Below, piece after piece: positions 55,250-62,607 of a stretch of 64,000 nt of DNA; position 1 is the first letter of the stretch, and every line of letters begins with the position of its first letter. The stretch comes from Thermococcus sp. 2319x1. GTDB taxonomy: Archaea; Methanobacteriota_B; Thermococci; Thermococcales; Thermococcaceae. A model generated the notes under the pieces. The model made no database searches. It saw only the letters and a list, made by a program, of their open reading frames with translations, and was not told the origin of the DNA. The stretch covers positions 1,296,321-1,360,320 of the forward strand of contig NZ_CP012200.1 of assembly GCF_001484685.1 (NCBI RefSeq). The letters run 5' to 3'. The position numbers and the translations under genes were made by a program.

Positions 55250-56173
55250 TCACCTCAGCTCCATTTTCATAAACTTTGCATAGGCTATCGCAAAAGGTAA
55301 GAGAAACATAATTACCAAGGCCACAATGTTTTTCCATGCAATTCCAATCGCTTCTAAGTACGAAATGTTTGACGGCTGCAGTGTGATTGAAAGCCCTCCA
55401 GAAACCAGTAGCTCGGAGAATTCAGATGTAGAAACCCCATACTTAATCGTATTTAGTATGTTGTCCATATGGTAACCGGGGACTGGTGAGAGCAGGAGAT
55501 AAACTTTTTTTAGTGTCTCCTGTAAGATTATTGGATTAGTAAGAGTAACCCCCTCCTTCAAGCTCATTAACACAACAATAGTTGAAGCAACACTTGGGTA
55601 GACAATTTCAAGGAATATCGGCAGAATTACCGCCACTATTATTGCTGTTGAAGGCTTTTTTATGAATGTCGAAAGTAATACTCCCAGAGAAAGGTAAACG
55701 AGTGAGAATATTACAAAAAACGGCAACATTTTCACAAAAGTTGCTACGAATTCTGAGCTCAAAGGAACACCAAGTATTAATAGGAATGCAACGCTCCCTA
55801 TTGCGAATATTAAAAATGCCATTATAATCACCGCCATTCTGCCAAGGAACTTTCCTATTAAGTATTCATCCCTATAAATTGGATGACTCAAAGTGACTTT
55901 AATAGTTCCTCTCTCAACTTCCCTGTTTATAGCATCGGCCCCAAAGATTGCTCCAAGTACTGCAAGGAAAAGCGTCATTGAGGAAATTTGGACATTTTGA
56001 GCGACGTTTAAAGCCATATCAGCGTCTAAAACCCCCATTATCATTAAAGTACTCTTTATCCAGTACGCATACCCTGCTCCAGCCGTCAAAAACACGACAA
56101 GCACTATGAGCAATCTTTTTGTCTTTATTCCCTCATAGATTTCTTTCATGGAAACGTTCAAAATTGATGACAT
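55250..56173 (-). CDS. ABC-2 family permease (proximal copy)
   Basis: 307 residues, the first gene of the operon. Hydrophobic segments LLIVLVVFLTAGAGYAYWI, SMTLFLAVLGAIFGADAINR (~75), MAVIIMAFLIFAIGSVAFLL and a C-terminal IVALVIMFLLPFAIAYAKFM. Same length and layout as the distal permease, so the two may form a heterodimer. A short decayed copy of its C-terminus lies just upstream (56235-56345). Confidence 0.88.
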   Translation of the reverse strand: MSSILNVSMKEIYEGIKTKRLLIVLVVFLTAGAGYAYWIKSTLMIMGVLDADMALNVAQNVQISSMTLFLAVLGAIFGADAINREVERGTIKVTLSHPIYRDEYLIGKFLGRMAVIIMAFLIFAIGSVAFLLILGVPLSSEFVATFVKMLPFFVIFSLVYLSLGVLLSTFIKKPSTAIIVAVILPIFLEIVYPSVASTIVVLMSLKEGVTLTNPIILQETLKKVYLLLSPVPGYHMDNILNTIKYGVSTSEFSELLVSGGLSITLQPSNISYLEAIGIAWKNIVALVIMFLLPFAIAYAKFMKMELR

Positions 56174-56227
56174 TTTCCCACCTCATTGTCTAGCGATTAC
56201 TTAATTGAATTTAAATTTTACCATACT

Positions 56228-56345
56228 ATTTAAATTTTTTTATGGCATTGATGAGGTCTTCAACTTCTGTGGCTTTCATGCTACCAGCTCTGGTATTTTT
56301 GAGGAATTTTGCATACAAGGCGGAAGGAAGAGCAAAGAAATTTCA
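56228..56345 (-). pseudogene. Remnant of an ABC permease-ATPase junction
   Basis: The minus strand encodes FALPSALYAKFLKN, matching the C-terminus of the permease (FLLPFAIAYAKFM), followed a few codons later by MKATEVEDLINAIK, matching the ATPase start (MKAIEVENLTKSY). The rest of both genes is missing. It looks like the scar of a deleted or duplicated permease-ATPase pair next to the intact operon. Confidence 0.65.
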
Positions 56346-56385
56346 ACAATCGAGGGGATTATCAAATGAAAAAAGAAAAAAGCTT

Positions 56386-56715
56386 TCACTCCTTTTCCAA
56401 TATAACAGCGGTACCGTAGGCAAAAATCTCCGCTGCCCCAGCAGCAACAGCTGAAGTCATAAATCTAACTCCGATAACTCCGTTTGCTCCCATTTCCTTT
56501 GCATGCTGAATCATCCTCTGAAGAGCTATCTCTCTCGCCTCTGCAAGCATTTCAGTGTACTCCTTAACTTCTCCACCAGCGATATTCCTTAAACTGGCAA
56601 GTATGTCTTTTCCAAGGTGCTTTGCCCTAACGGTTGCCCCTCTTGCAATTCCAAGAACTTTAACTACCCTATACCCAGGGACGTTCTCCGTTGTAGCAAG
56701 AATAAGTTCCTCCAT
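56386..56715 (-). CDS. YbjQ/UPF0145 family protein
   Basis: 109 residues. ILATTENVPGYRVVKVLGIA, EMLAEAREIALQRMIQHAKE and GANGVIGVRFMTSAV follow the UPF0145 (YbjQ) pattern, a pentameric small-protein family without settled function. Start ATG at 56715 after GGGTGAT; three extra upstream codons overlap that site. Monocistronic between the ABC operon remnant and moaC. Confidence 0.88.
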   Translation of the reverse strand: MEELILATTENVPGYRVVKVLGIARGATVRAKHLGKDILASLRNIAGGEVKEYTEMLAEAREIALQRMIQHAKEMGANGVIGVRFMTSAVAAGAAEIFAYGTAVILEKE

Positions 56716-56802
56716 ATTTATCACCCAGATACTTCGAACTTCGAGGTAATTTTATATTCTAAAGCTTAAATACTTTTCTGGAGTAATAGGAGAGGTGAGA
56801 AA

Positions 56803-57264
56803 ATGGAGCTCACGCATGTCGATGAAAAGGGCGTAAAAATGGTTGAAGTTGGGCATAAGGATGTAGTCTTCAGGAAAGCCGTTGCAAAGGGGAGGATAAA
56901 ACTAAAGCCTGAGACCATCAAGCTCATCCAAGAGGGAAAAACAAAAAAGGGAAACGTGATAGCAGCTGCACAGCTTGCGGGAATTTTGGCCGTAAAGAAA
57001 ACTCCAGAACTCATTCCCCTCTGTCATCCAATTCCACTAACCGGAGTGGATATATCCTTTGAGTTCGGAGAAGACTACATCGAGGCAACTTGTGAGGTGA
57101 GGGCTTACTACAAGACGGGCGTTGAAATGGAAGCACTAACTGGTGTCAGCGTTGCCCTTCTAACAATATGGGACATGGTCAAAGCTGCAGAAAAAGACCC
57201 CAACGGCCAGTATCCCTTTACAAAGATTGAAGAGATTAAAGTAGTGGAGAAAGTGAAGGAGTAG
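56803..57264 (+). CDS. moaC: Cyclic pyranopterin monophosphate synthase MoaC
   Basis: 153 residues. [18 protein letters not shown] (~8), [20 protein letters not shown] (~50), [17 protein letters not shown] (~70), [22 protein letters not shown] (in part; ~108) are MoaC motifs with the active-site CHP. It converts the MoaA product to cPMP for molybdopterin/tungstopterin, which Thermococcales need for tungstoenzymes. RBS AGAGGTGAG. MoaA and the later enzymes are not adjacent. Confidence 0.97.
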   Translation: MELTHVDEKGVKMVEVGHKDVVFRKAVAKGRIKLKPETIKLIQEGKTKKGNVIAAAQLAGILAVKKTPELIPLCHPIPLTGVDISFEFGEDYIEATCEVRAYYKTGVEMEALTGVSVALLTIWDMVKAAEKDPNGQYPFTKIEEIKVVEKVKE

Positions 57265-57297
57265 GGTTTATAAAATCCACCAGAGGTTTAGTGAGAG

Positions 57298-59001
57298 ATG
57301 AAGCTCAACAGTGAAGCGAAGGAAATATACAAGGCTATAAAAAATGAGATAAAGAGGAGAATCCAGCTCAGAGAAAGTCTAGCGTATCTTGAGAAATTTT
57401 CGCTAACAAACAACAGAGAGGAAATATTGAGAAGACAGAGGTATCTGAAGGAAAATCTTCCGAAAATCAGCGAAGAGCTAAAACCCCTCCTTTCAAAAAT
57501 AAGACCCATAAGGTTTAGAAGAGAATATCTCCACGACAGGCTTCTTGTAGTCAGTGAAGAGGAATTCGAGAAGGCAAAAGCCCTTCACATATGTGACGTC
57601 TCTCTAAAGCCAGAGGAAGGCTATGACCTAATACTGAGCACAGCTGACTATGGCATTGATGTTGAACTTTCCATCAGCGAAATAGCTCCCGAGCTCTATA
57701 TAATGCCTCTGTGGGAAAATCGGGAAACGCTTAAAGCCCTTGCCAGCATGGGAAGAATTCTAAACTCTCCTTCCGTTGCAGAGGAAATTTTGGCAGAGCT
57801 AAGAGGACTTGAAAGAGTTGCGAAGAGGGGAGAGATTTTAGAAAACTTAGAGGAAATACTTCGAAGGGAAGAGCAGAGGTTAAACACAAAAATTGAAGAG
57901 ATGCTAAAGGAATTTAGCCTAACCCTGAGCGGAAAGGAACTTTTGGAGTTCCTAAAAGAACTAAAGAGCGGAAATTATCAGGCGATATTCTCCCACTTCT
58001 CCCAGGTTGAAAACGAAATCTTGAGGGAGATAAGAAAAAGCGAAGAAAGACTTAGCAAACTGCTTAATCTTGACGTGGAGGTGTTTTCAAGAGACAACCT
58101 ATACCCAGCGGAAGTTTCTGCAGAGACCGTTGAACTCCTAAGGAGAGAGCTCGAAAAAGAGACAAAGATTGAGATGTATTTAGTGAGCAGGGAAATCCTG
58201 AGGAAAATAAAGCCACTACTCCCGAAACTGAAAGAAGAGCTACAAATGGCTTATGAGCTGGAATTCTTGAGGGCTGTGAAGGAATTCACCAAAGGCTTTG
58301 TCTTTCCAGAAATTGCCAGCGGAGGGGTAGCTTTCATAAATGGAAGGCACCTCTTTATAGAAAACCCACAGCCGGTCAGCTACGTTGTTGGAAGCATTGT
58401 AAACTTTGACGGCACAAGTGGAGAGAGAATTGTAATTTTAACCGGAGCTAACAGCGGTGGAAAGACCTCTCTGCTTGAGCTCATCACCCAGATAATCCTT
58501 CTCACCCACATGGGGCTTCCAGTTCCTGCGGAAAAAGCATGGGTTGAGCCATTGGATGAGCTTTTCTTCTTCAGAAGGAAGCGCTCTTCCTACGGAGCCG
58601 GCGCTTTTGAGACTGCCTTAAAGGCTTTTGCCCGCGCTCTTACAAAAGATGGCAAAAAGCTGATCCTCATAGACGAGTTTGAAGCCATAACTGAACCCGG
58701 TGCTGCAGTGAAGATTATTGGGGAGCTCCTTAAGGTAGCCCACGAGAAGGGATTTTATGTCGTTATCGTCTCGCACTTGGGAGAAGACCTAAAGAGAGAG
58801 CTCCCCTTTGCGAGGGTTGACGGAATTGAGGCAGAAGGCTTGGACGAGAACCTCAACTTGATAGTCGATAGACAGCCCAAGTTTGGAAAACTCGGAAAGA
58901 GCACTCCCGAACTTATTGTGGAGAGGCTGGCAAAGAAAAAGCGCGGAAAGGAGAAGGAAATCTTCGAGAGGGTTTGGAGGGCTTTCAAAGCTAACCCCTA
59001 A
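57298..59001 (+). CDS. MutS-family ATPase, archaeal MutS2-like
   Basis: 567 residues. The N-terminal ~350 residues are long charged helices (clamp/lever type). The C-terminal ABC-type ATPase has Walker A LTGANSGGKTSLLELI (~382), signature-region YGAGAFETALKAFARAL (~435), Walker B KLILIDEFEAITEPGAA (~460) and IVSHLGEDLK (~495). No MutS mismatch-reading domain (Phe-x-Glu) is evident, so a recombination or structure-specific role is more likely. It converges with bud32 by 11 bp. Confidence 0.88.
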   Translation: MKLNSEAKEIYKAIKNEIKRRIQLRESLAYLEKFSLTNNREEILRRQRYLKENLPKISEELKPLLSKIRPIRFRREYLHDRLLVVSEEEFEKAKALHICDVSLKPEEGYDLILSTADYGIDVELSISEIAPELYIMPLWENRETLKALASMGRILNSPSVAEEILAELRGLERVAKRGEILENLEEILRREEQRLNTKIEEMLKEFSLTLSGKELLEFLKELKSGNYQAIFSHFSQVENEILREIRKSEERLSKLLNLDVEVFSRDNLYPAEVSAETVELLRRELEKETKIEMYLVSREILRKIKPLLPKLKEELQMAYELEFLRAVKEFTKGFVFPEIASGGVAFINGRHLFIENPQPVSYVVGSIVNFDGTSGERIVILTGANSGGKTSLLELITQIILLTHMGLPVPAEKAWVEPLDELFFFRRKRSSYGAGAFETALKAFARALTKDGKKLILIDEFEAITEPGAAVKIIGELLKVAHEKGFYVVIVSHLGEDLKRELPFARVDGIEAEGLDENLNLIVDRQPKFGKLGKSTPELIVERLAKKKRGKEKEIFERVWRAFKANP

Positions 59002-59656
59002 TCCATGTCCTCTCCCTGTATCTTCCTCTACTCTCAATTTCATTCAGCTTTGCCTCAACTTCCTTCCTCTTTTCCATACCTCTAATCTCCTCGTAACCGT
59101 TTAAAACTTCTTCAAAACCTTTCTCAAACCACTTGTAATGCGTGCTCTCCATGGCCCTCCTGAGGAGATGCAGATCAACACCCTGAGCCTCAAGAGATGA
59201 GTCAAACTCCGCAAGGCCGAAGTCAATGAAGTAAATTTTCCCTTCCCTCAGAATCATGTTTGAGGTTGTTAAATCTCCATGAACTACTCCAGCTTCGTGG
59301 AGCTTACCTATCTGTCTGCCGATTTCCCTGCAGAGCTTCAAACGCTCTTCCATTGGAATGACTTCAAGGTATTCCTTCAGCCTCTCGCCTTCTATGTACT
59401 CCATGACTATTTTCATGTCCTTTAGATCAACCTCGTAAACGTAGGGAACATTAACGTCAAACTCCTTCGCCCTGTGCAGAATCCTCGCTTCTCTCACAGT
59501 TCTCTCCTTTCTAAGCTTCTCATCTATCTCCTTTATGCGATAGCGCTTTGGGATGCGGTGTTTTATGGTAACCTTCTCCTCATTAAACGGAAAGTAAAGC
59601 TCTTCAAAGCCCGCCAGATAAATCTTCGCCTCTGCACCCTGCTTTATCAGCTTCAT
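58991..59656 (-). CDS. bud32: KEOPS kinase/ATPase Bud32
   Basis: 221 residues. MKLIKQGAEAKIYLAG, KHRIPKRYRIKEID, catalytic VVHGDLTTSNMILREGK (~127) with HGD-L and DFGLAEFD (~152) are Bud32 motifs of the small RIO-like kinase. It activates Kae1 in t6A tRNA modification. The ATG at 59656 follows GGGTGAGG. It is separate from Kae1 here. A frameshifted short gene ends 5 bp before it. Confidence 0.94.
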   Translation of the reverse strand: MKLIKQGAEAKIYLAGFEELYFPFNEEKVTIKHRIPKRYRIKEIDEKLRKERTVREARILHRAKEFDVNVPYVYEVDLKDMKIVMEYIEGERLKEYLEVIPMEERLKLCREIGRQIGKLHEAGVVHGDLTTSNMILREGKIYFIDFGLAEFDSSLEAQGVDLHLLRRAMESTHYKWFEKGFEEVLNGYEEIRGMEKRKEVEAKLNEIESRGRYRERTWIRG

Positions 59657-59661
59657 GTGCC

Positions 59662-59930
59662 TCACCCGCTCATCTCAATAACACTATGAGCATCTTCAAA
59701 CACAAGCCTGATAGAGATAACGTCTTCAACTTTTAGCACCAACATAGCGTTCCCCTCTTTGAGCACTATTTTGGCCTCATCAACCTCGTTTTCCTCAAGT
59801 TTTTTTACGGCATATTTAAGCTTTTCATCTTATCTAGAAGGGATGCTCTGTTTTCTATTTCAATGTCCAACAGTTTGTAGTCTGAAATAATACCCTAAGC
59901 TCTTCCATACCCGCAGCACCATCTGTGCTT
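59662..59930 (-). pseudogene. Frameshifted short gene in the bud32 operon
   Basis: The minus strand encodes, in three frames, MEELRVLFQ (near 59912), then DYKLLDIEIENRASLLDK (~59875-59832), then KLKYAVKKLEENEVDEAKIV (from ~59824) to a C-terminal FEDAHSVIEMSG and a TGA at 59662. Frame changes fall near 59881-59890 and 59821-59831. Together they would give a ~85-residue charged protein coupled to bud32. The family is not recognised. It may be decayed or may carry sequencing errors. Confidence 0.6.
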
Positions 59931-60027
59931 TGTCTCGCAAGTGTATTAAAGCTTCTCAAAGATTTGGCAAAAGGTTTAAATACTATGTCAACTTACATTA
60001 GTTGACAAGAATTCAATGGTGGGGTAA
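59931..60027 (+). promoter_or_regulatory. Promoter region of the membrane-protein operon with a palindrome
   Basis: A TATA element GGTTTAAATAC (59974-59984) is followed at once by an inverted repeat with 8-bp arms TGTCAACT (59986-59993) and AGTTGACA (60000-60007) around a 6-bp spacer. The ribosome site GGTGGGG precedes the ATG at 60028. The arms suit an operator for a dimeric regulator, perhaps the HTH protein encoded third in the operon. Confidence 0.62.
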
Positions 60028-60702
60028 ATGAAAGTTGAGGGCGCATGGCCCATAACCCCTCTGGGAGTTTCAAGGATTTTTGTAATATTGGGATATTCTC
60101 TAATGATTGCGAGTTTAATTCTTCAAGTCCACGTTGGAGAACTTGTCTGGGCCGGAGTTACCCTCCTTGTAATCTCTGGGGAGAGGGGTATAGAGATTAA
60201 AGAAGATGGGCCTGTTTTAAAATATCTTTTCTGGAAGGTTAAGATACCTTTTGAGGAAATCAAAGAGGTAATGCTTGCGAATGAGCTCAGAGAGGCCAAA
60301 TTATTTAGATACAACTGGAAAGATGCAGGACTTGTAGTGTTGCTCTTTATTATAACTCTCATTAAAGTCCCATGGAGAGAACCCCTTCTCCTTTTTCTCT
60401 GGATTTTTGTCATTTATGTTGCTTATTTCTTGTATATCTTTGTTCCAATCTATAAAATTTGGGAAAACTTCGGGAAAATCCTTTTGGGCATTTTAGTGCT
60501 ACTTCCCATATTCTCTGCCTTAGTTGGTGAAAACCCAGTTCTTGGAGTATTTCTTGGGATTGTATTTCTCGTGTTTATCGTTTTCTGGACAAGATTCGAC
60601 TACATAATTGTCAATACTGTGGGAAAAGGCAGTATTGTAATAGGATGCTCTGATGGGAAAAAAGCCATCAAACTGTTTATGGGTGTTAAAAATGAAGCTT
60701 GA
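60028..60702 (+). CDS. Membrane protein with PH-like core, gene 1 of regulator operon
   Basis: 224 residues. Two helices near the N-terminus (IFVILGYSLMIASLIL, WAGVTLLVISGERG), a PH-like stretch around IKEDGPVLKYLFWKVKIPFEE, then four or more helices such as VVLLFIITLIKVPW and ILLGILVLLPIFSALVG. The C-terminus KGSIVIGCSDGKKAIKLFM resembles the end of bacterial PH-domain membrane proteins. Function unknown. Confidence 0.72.
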   Translation: MKVEGAWPITPLGVSRIFVILGYSLMIASLILQVHVGELVWAGVTLLVISGERGIEIKEDGPVLKYLFWKVKIPFEEIKEVMLANELREAKLFRYNWKDAGLVVLLFIITLIKVPWREPLLLFLWIFVIYVAYFLYIFVPIYKIWENFGKILLGILVLLPIFSALVGENPVLGVFLGIVFLVFIVFWTRFDYIIVNTVGKGSIVIGCSDGKKAIKLFMGVKNEA

Positions 60703-61399
60703 AGTAGTCAGGCCCTCAAACTTTGGTGGAATTCCATTAATGATAGCCATTCTTTCCCTTGTTCTAATACTAGGAGCGATGGAGCTCTCCTATTGGTGGA
60801 TGTGGATTGCTGGATGGATTCTTATTTTTGCTTCGTGGGGAGTATCGGCTAAAATTGAAAATAAAACCCTAATTCTCAAATATGTCTTCGGACTGCTGTC
60901 CATAAAGCTCAAAGGGGAGGATATCGAAGAGATTTTAGTCCTAAACAGACTGGAAAAGGGCATCCTTCTAAGGCATTTTCATGGAATTGGAATCACTTAC
61001 ATGGGCGTACTTGTATATGCATTATATCGTTATTTTGCACTTCCAGAGAACCTTCTGCCAGGGTATTACCTAGGAGCAATGGGGCTAATTGTATTCTCGA
61101 GCTCTATGCTGATTTCAATGACAATTCCCATTGGGAAAACCCGTTATAAGCTCCTTGTAACAGTCCTCATTTTCATTGTTGGTGTACTTTTTCTGTCGCT
61201 TAAGACTCCTGAAGCTGAGCTGATTCCGGGAATAGTAGCATTGACCACGATGGGCCTTTGGATGGTATATGATCTCGACACCGAAGATTATATCGTTTTG
61301 AAAACAAAGAAAGGGAAATACCTCCTAACTTCTAGTGCCCCAAGAGATAAAGTGGAAAAAGCCATCAAAGAAATTATGGGGGTTTTAATCGATGATTAA
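60692..61399 (+). CDS. Membrane protein with PH-like core, gene 2 of regulator operon
   Basis: 235 residues from the ATG at 60692 after GGGTGT. GGIPLMIAILSLVLILGAM and SYWWMWIAGWILIFASWGV are N-terminal helices, then KTLILKYVFGLLSIKLKGED and further helices. The C-terminus IVLKTKKGKYLLTSSAPRDK parallels that of gene 1, so the two look like diverged copies. It overlaps gene 1 by 11 bp and gene 3 by 8 bp. Confidence 0.72.
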   Translation: MKLEVVRPSNFGGIPLMIAILSLVLILGAMELSYWWMWIAGWILIFASWGVSAKIENKTLILKYVFGLLSIKLKGEDIEEILVLNRLEKGILLRHFHGIGITYMGVLVYALYRYFALPENLLPGYYLGAMGLIVFSSSMLISMTIPIGKTRYKLLVTVLIFIVGVLFLSLKTPEAELIPGIVALTTMGLWMVYDLDTEDYIVLKTKKGKYLLTSSAPRDKVEKAIKEIMGVLIDD

Positions 61400-61784
61400 G
61401 CTCCCGGAAAGCATGGAAAGAATCTGGACTATGAGAGCCAGAGGGATGAGAGAAATAGAGATAGCAGAAAATCTTGGAATTTCGAGGCAAGCCGTGAACA
61501 AAGCTTTGAAAGAGGCTAAAGCCAAGCTTTTTGAGGCATTCTTTTCCTTAGCTGAGACCTTTTCGTGGGAGATTGTCAGGGTAAACGCCGAAAAGGGTTT
61601 TATGGTTGCGAGGGGAAGGTGTGGGGACAAAACAACGAGAATTTACGCCTTCTACATACCGAAAAATGGGATAAGGGGGTTTTTCGGCGATGAAATTCCA
61701 GAGTTTATTCTTCAACACGCTTTGGAGTTTGGAATCATTAAAAAACTAGACAAGAAGGAGCTGATAAATGCCTTGGAGAGATGA
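61392..61784 (+). CDS. HTH transcription regulator, Tfx/sigma-region-4-like
   Basis: 130 residues. The N-terminal RIWTMRARGMREIEIAENLG and ISRQAVNKALKEAKAKLFEA form a helix-turn-helix (~10-50) like archaeal Tfx or sigma region 4 domains. The rest (SLAETFSWEIVRVNAEKGFM, GRCGDKTTRIYAFYIPKNGI) is an alpha/beta sensor region. It is co-transcribed with the two membrane proteins and may control them through the palindrome at 59986-60007. Confidence 0.82.
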   Translation: MIKLPESMERIWTMRARGMREIEIAENLGISRQAVNKALKEAKAKLFEAFFSLAETFSWEIVRVNAEKGFMVARGRCGDKTTRIYAFYIPKNGIRGFFGDEIPEFILQHALEFGIIKKLDKKELINALER

Positions 61785-62426
61785 CTAGTCCATTTTCTTC
61801 CCAATTCCTCTCTCAAAATCTAAGAACTCCCTTATTTTTGCTTTTCCTTTGGTGATCTCGATGAGATAGTTTATAAGCTCCCCTTTTCTCTCCGGCAAGA
61901 CGCCAGCTACAAATTTGACTTCAACGTTGAATTCTCTCTCAAGGATTTCCGCCTCGAATTTTTCAAGTGCCTTTTCAACTGCGTTGTAGAGGTTGTAAGG
62001 AAAAACGATTTCAATGGGTTCTTTTTTGATGACCTCTATTATTCCCGCTTTTTCAAGAGCCTCGCTTGCTGTCTCACTATAGGCTTTAATCAGTCCTCCG
62101 TAGCCGAGTTTTGTCCCGCCGAAGTACCTAGTCACAACAACCACAACGTTTTCCAGACCTTTGTGCTCAAGAACTTTAAAAACCGGCTTTCCTGCACTTC
62201 CCTTCGGCTCCCCATCGTCATCATAGTGAACAATAAGAGTATTGCCTTCCCTAACCCTATAAGCAGAAACATTGTGCGTTGCATCCGAGTGGGCCTCCTT
62301 AACCTTTCTAATGAACTCTTTAGCCTCTTTCTCTGATTTCACTGGCATAGCATAGCCGATAAAGAGAGAATCCACGTAGACTTTTTCAACCTTTCCGAAA
62401 CCTTTAACTGTCTTGTAGCCCTCCAT
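61785..62426 (-). CDS. IMPACT/YigZ-family protein
   Basis: 213 residues. Conserved FIRKVKEAHSDATHNVSAYR (~38), YDDDGEPKGSAGKPVFKVLE (~68), VVVVVTRYFGGTKLGYGGLI (~95) and AYSETASEALEKAG (~117) define the UPF0029 N-terminal domain, with a C-terminal ferredoxin-like domain. Bacterial and eukaryotic relatives touch translation control; the archaeal role is not known. Stop-to-stop contact with the HTH gene. Confidence 0.93.
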   Translation of the reverse strand: MEGYKTVKGFGKVEKVYVDSLFIGYAMPVKSEKEAKEFIRKVKEAHSDATHNVSAYRVREGNTLIVHYDDDGEPKGSAGKPVFKVLEHKGLENVVVVVTRYFGGTKLGYGGLIKAYSETASEALEKAGIIEVIKKEPIEIVFPYNLYNAVEKALEKFEAEILEREFNVEVKFVAGVLPERKGELINYLIEITKGKAKIREFLDFERGIGKKMD

Positions 62427-62607
62427 GAAAGGGAATAGAAAACGTTCTTTAAGAATCTTTTGTGCCCAGATTTTTGTGATTCAGTCAAAAATTTGCATAT
62501 TTATTGCCTATTATTCAATAATACACACTAAATCTGGCCTTTTGAATAGAAATCTTTTTATAGAGCACTAACGAAAGGCTCTTGTTTAATAGATGGAGGC
62601 AATTGAA

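Noticed and set aside
59986-60007. SurR-type redox operator
   Set aside because: The palindrome lacks the GTTnnnAAC spacing expected for SurR, so a different regulator is more likely.
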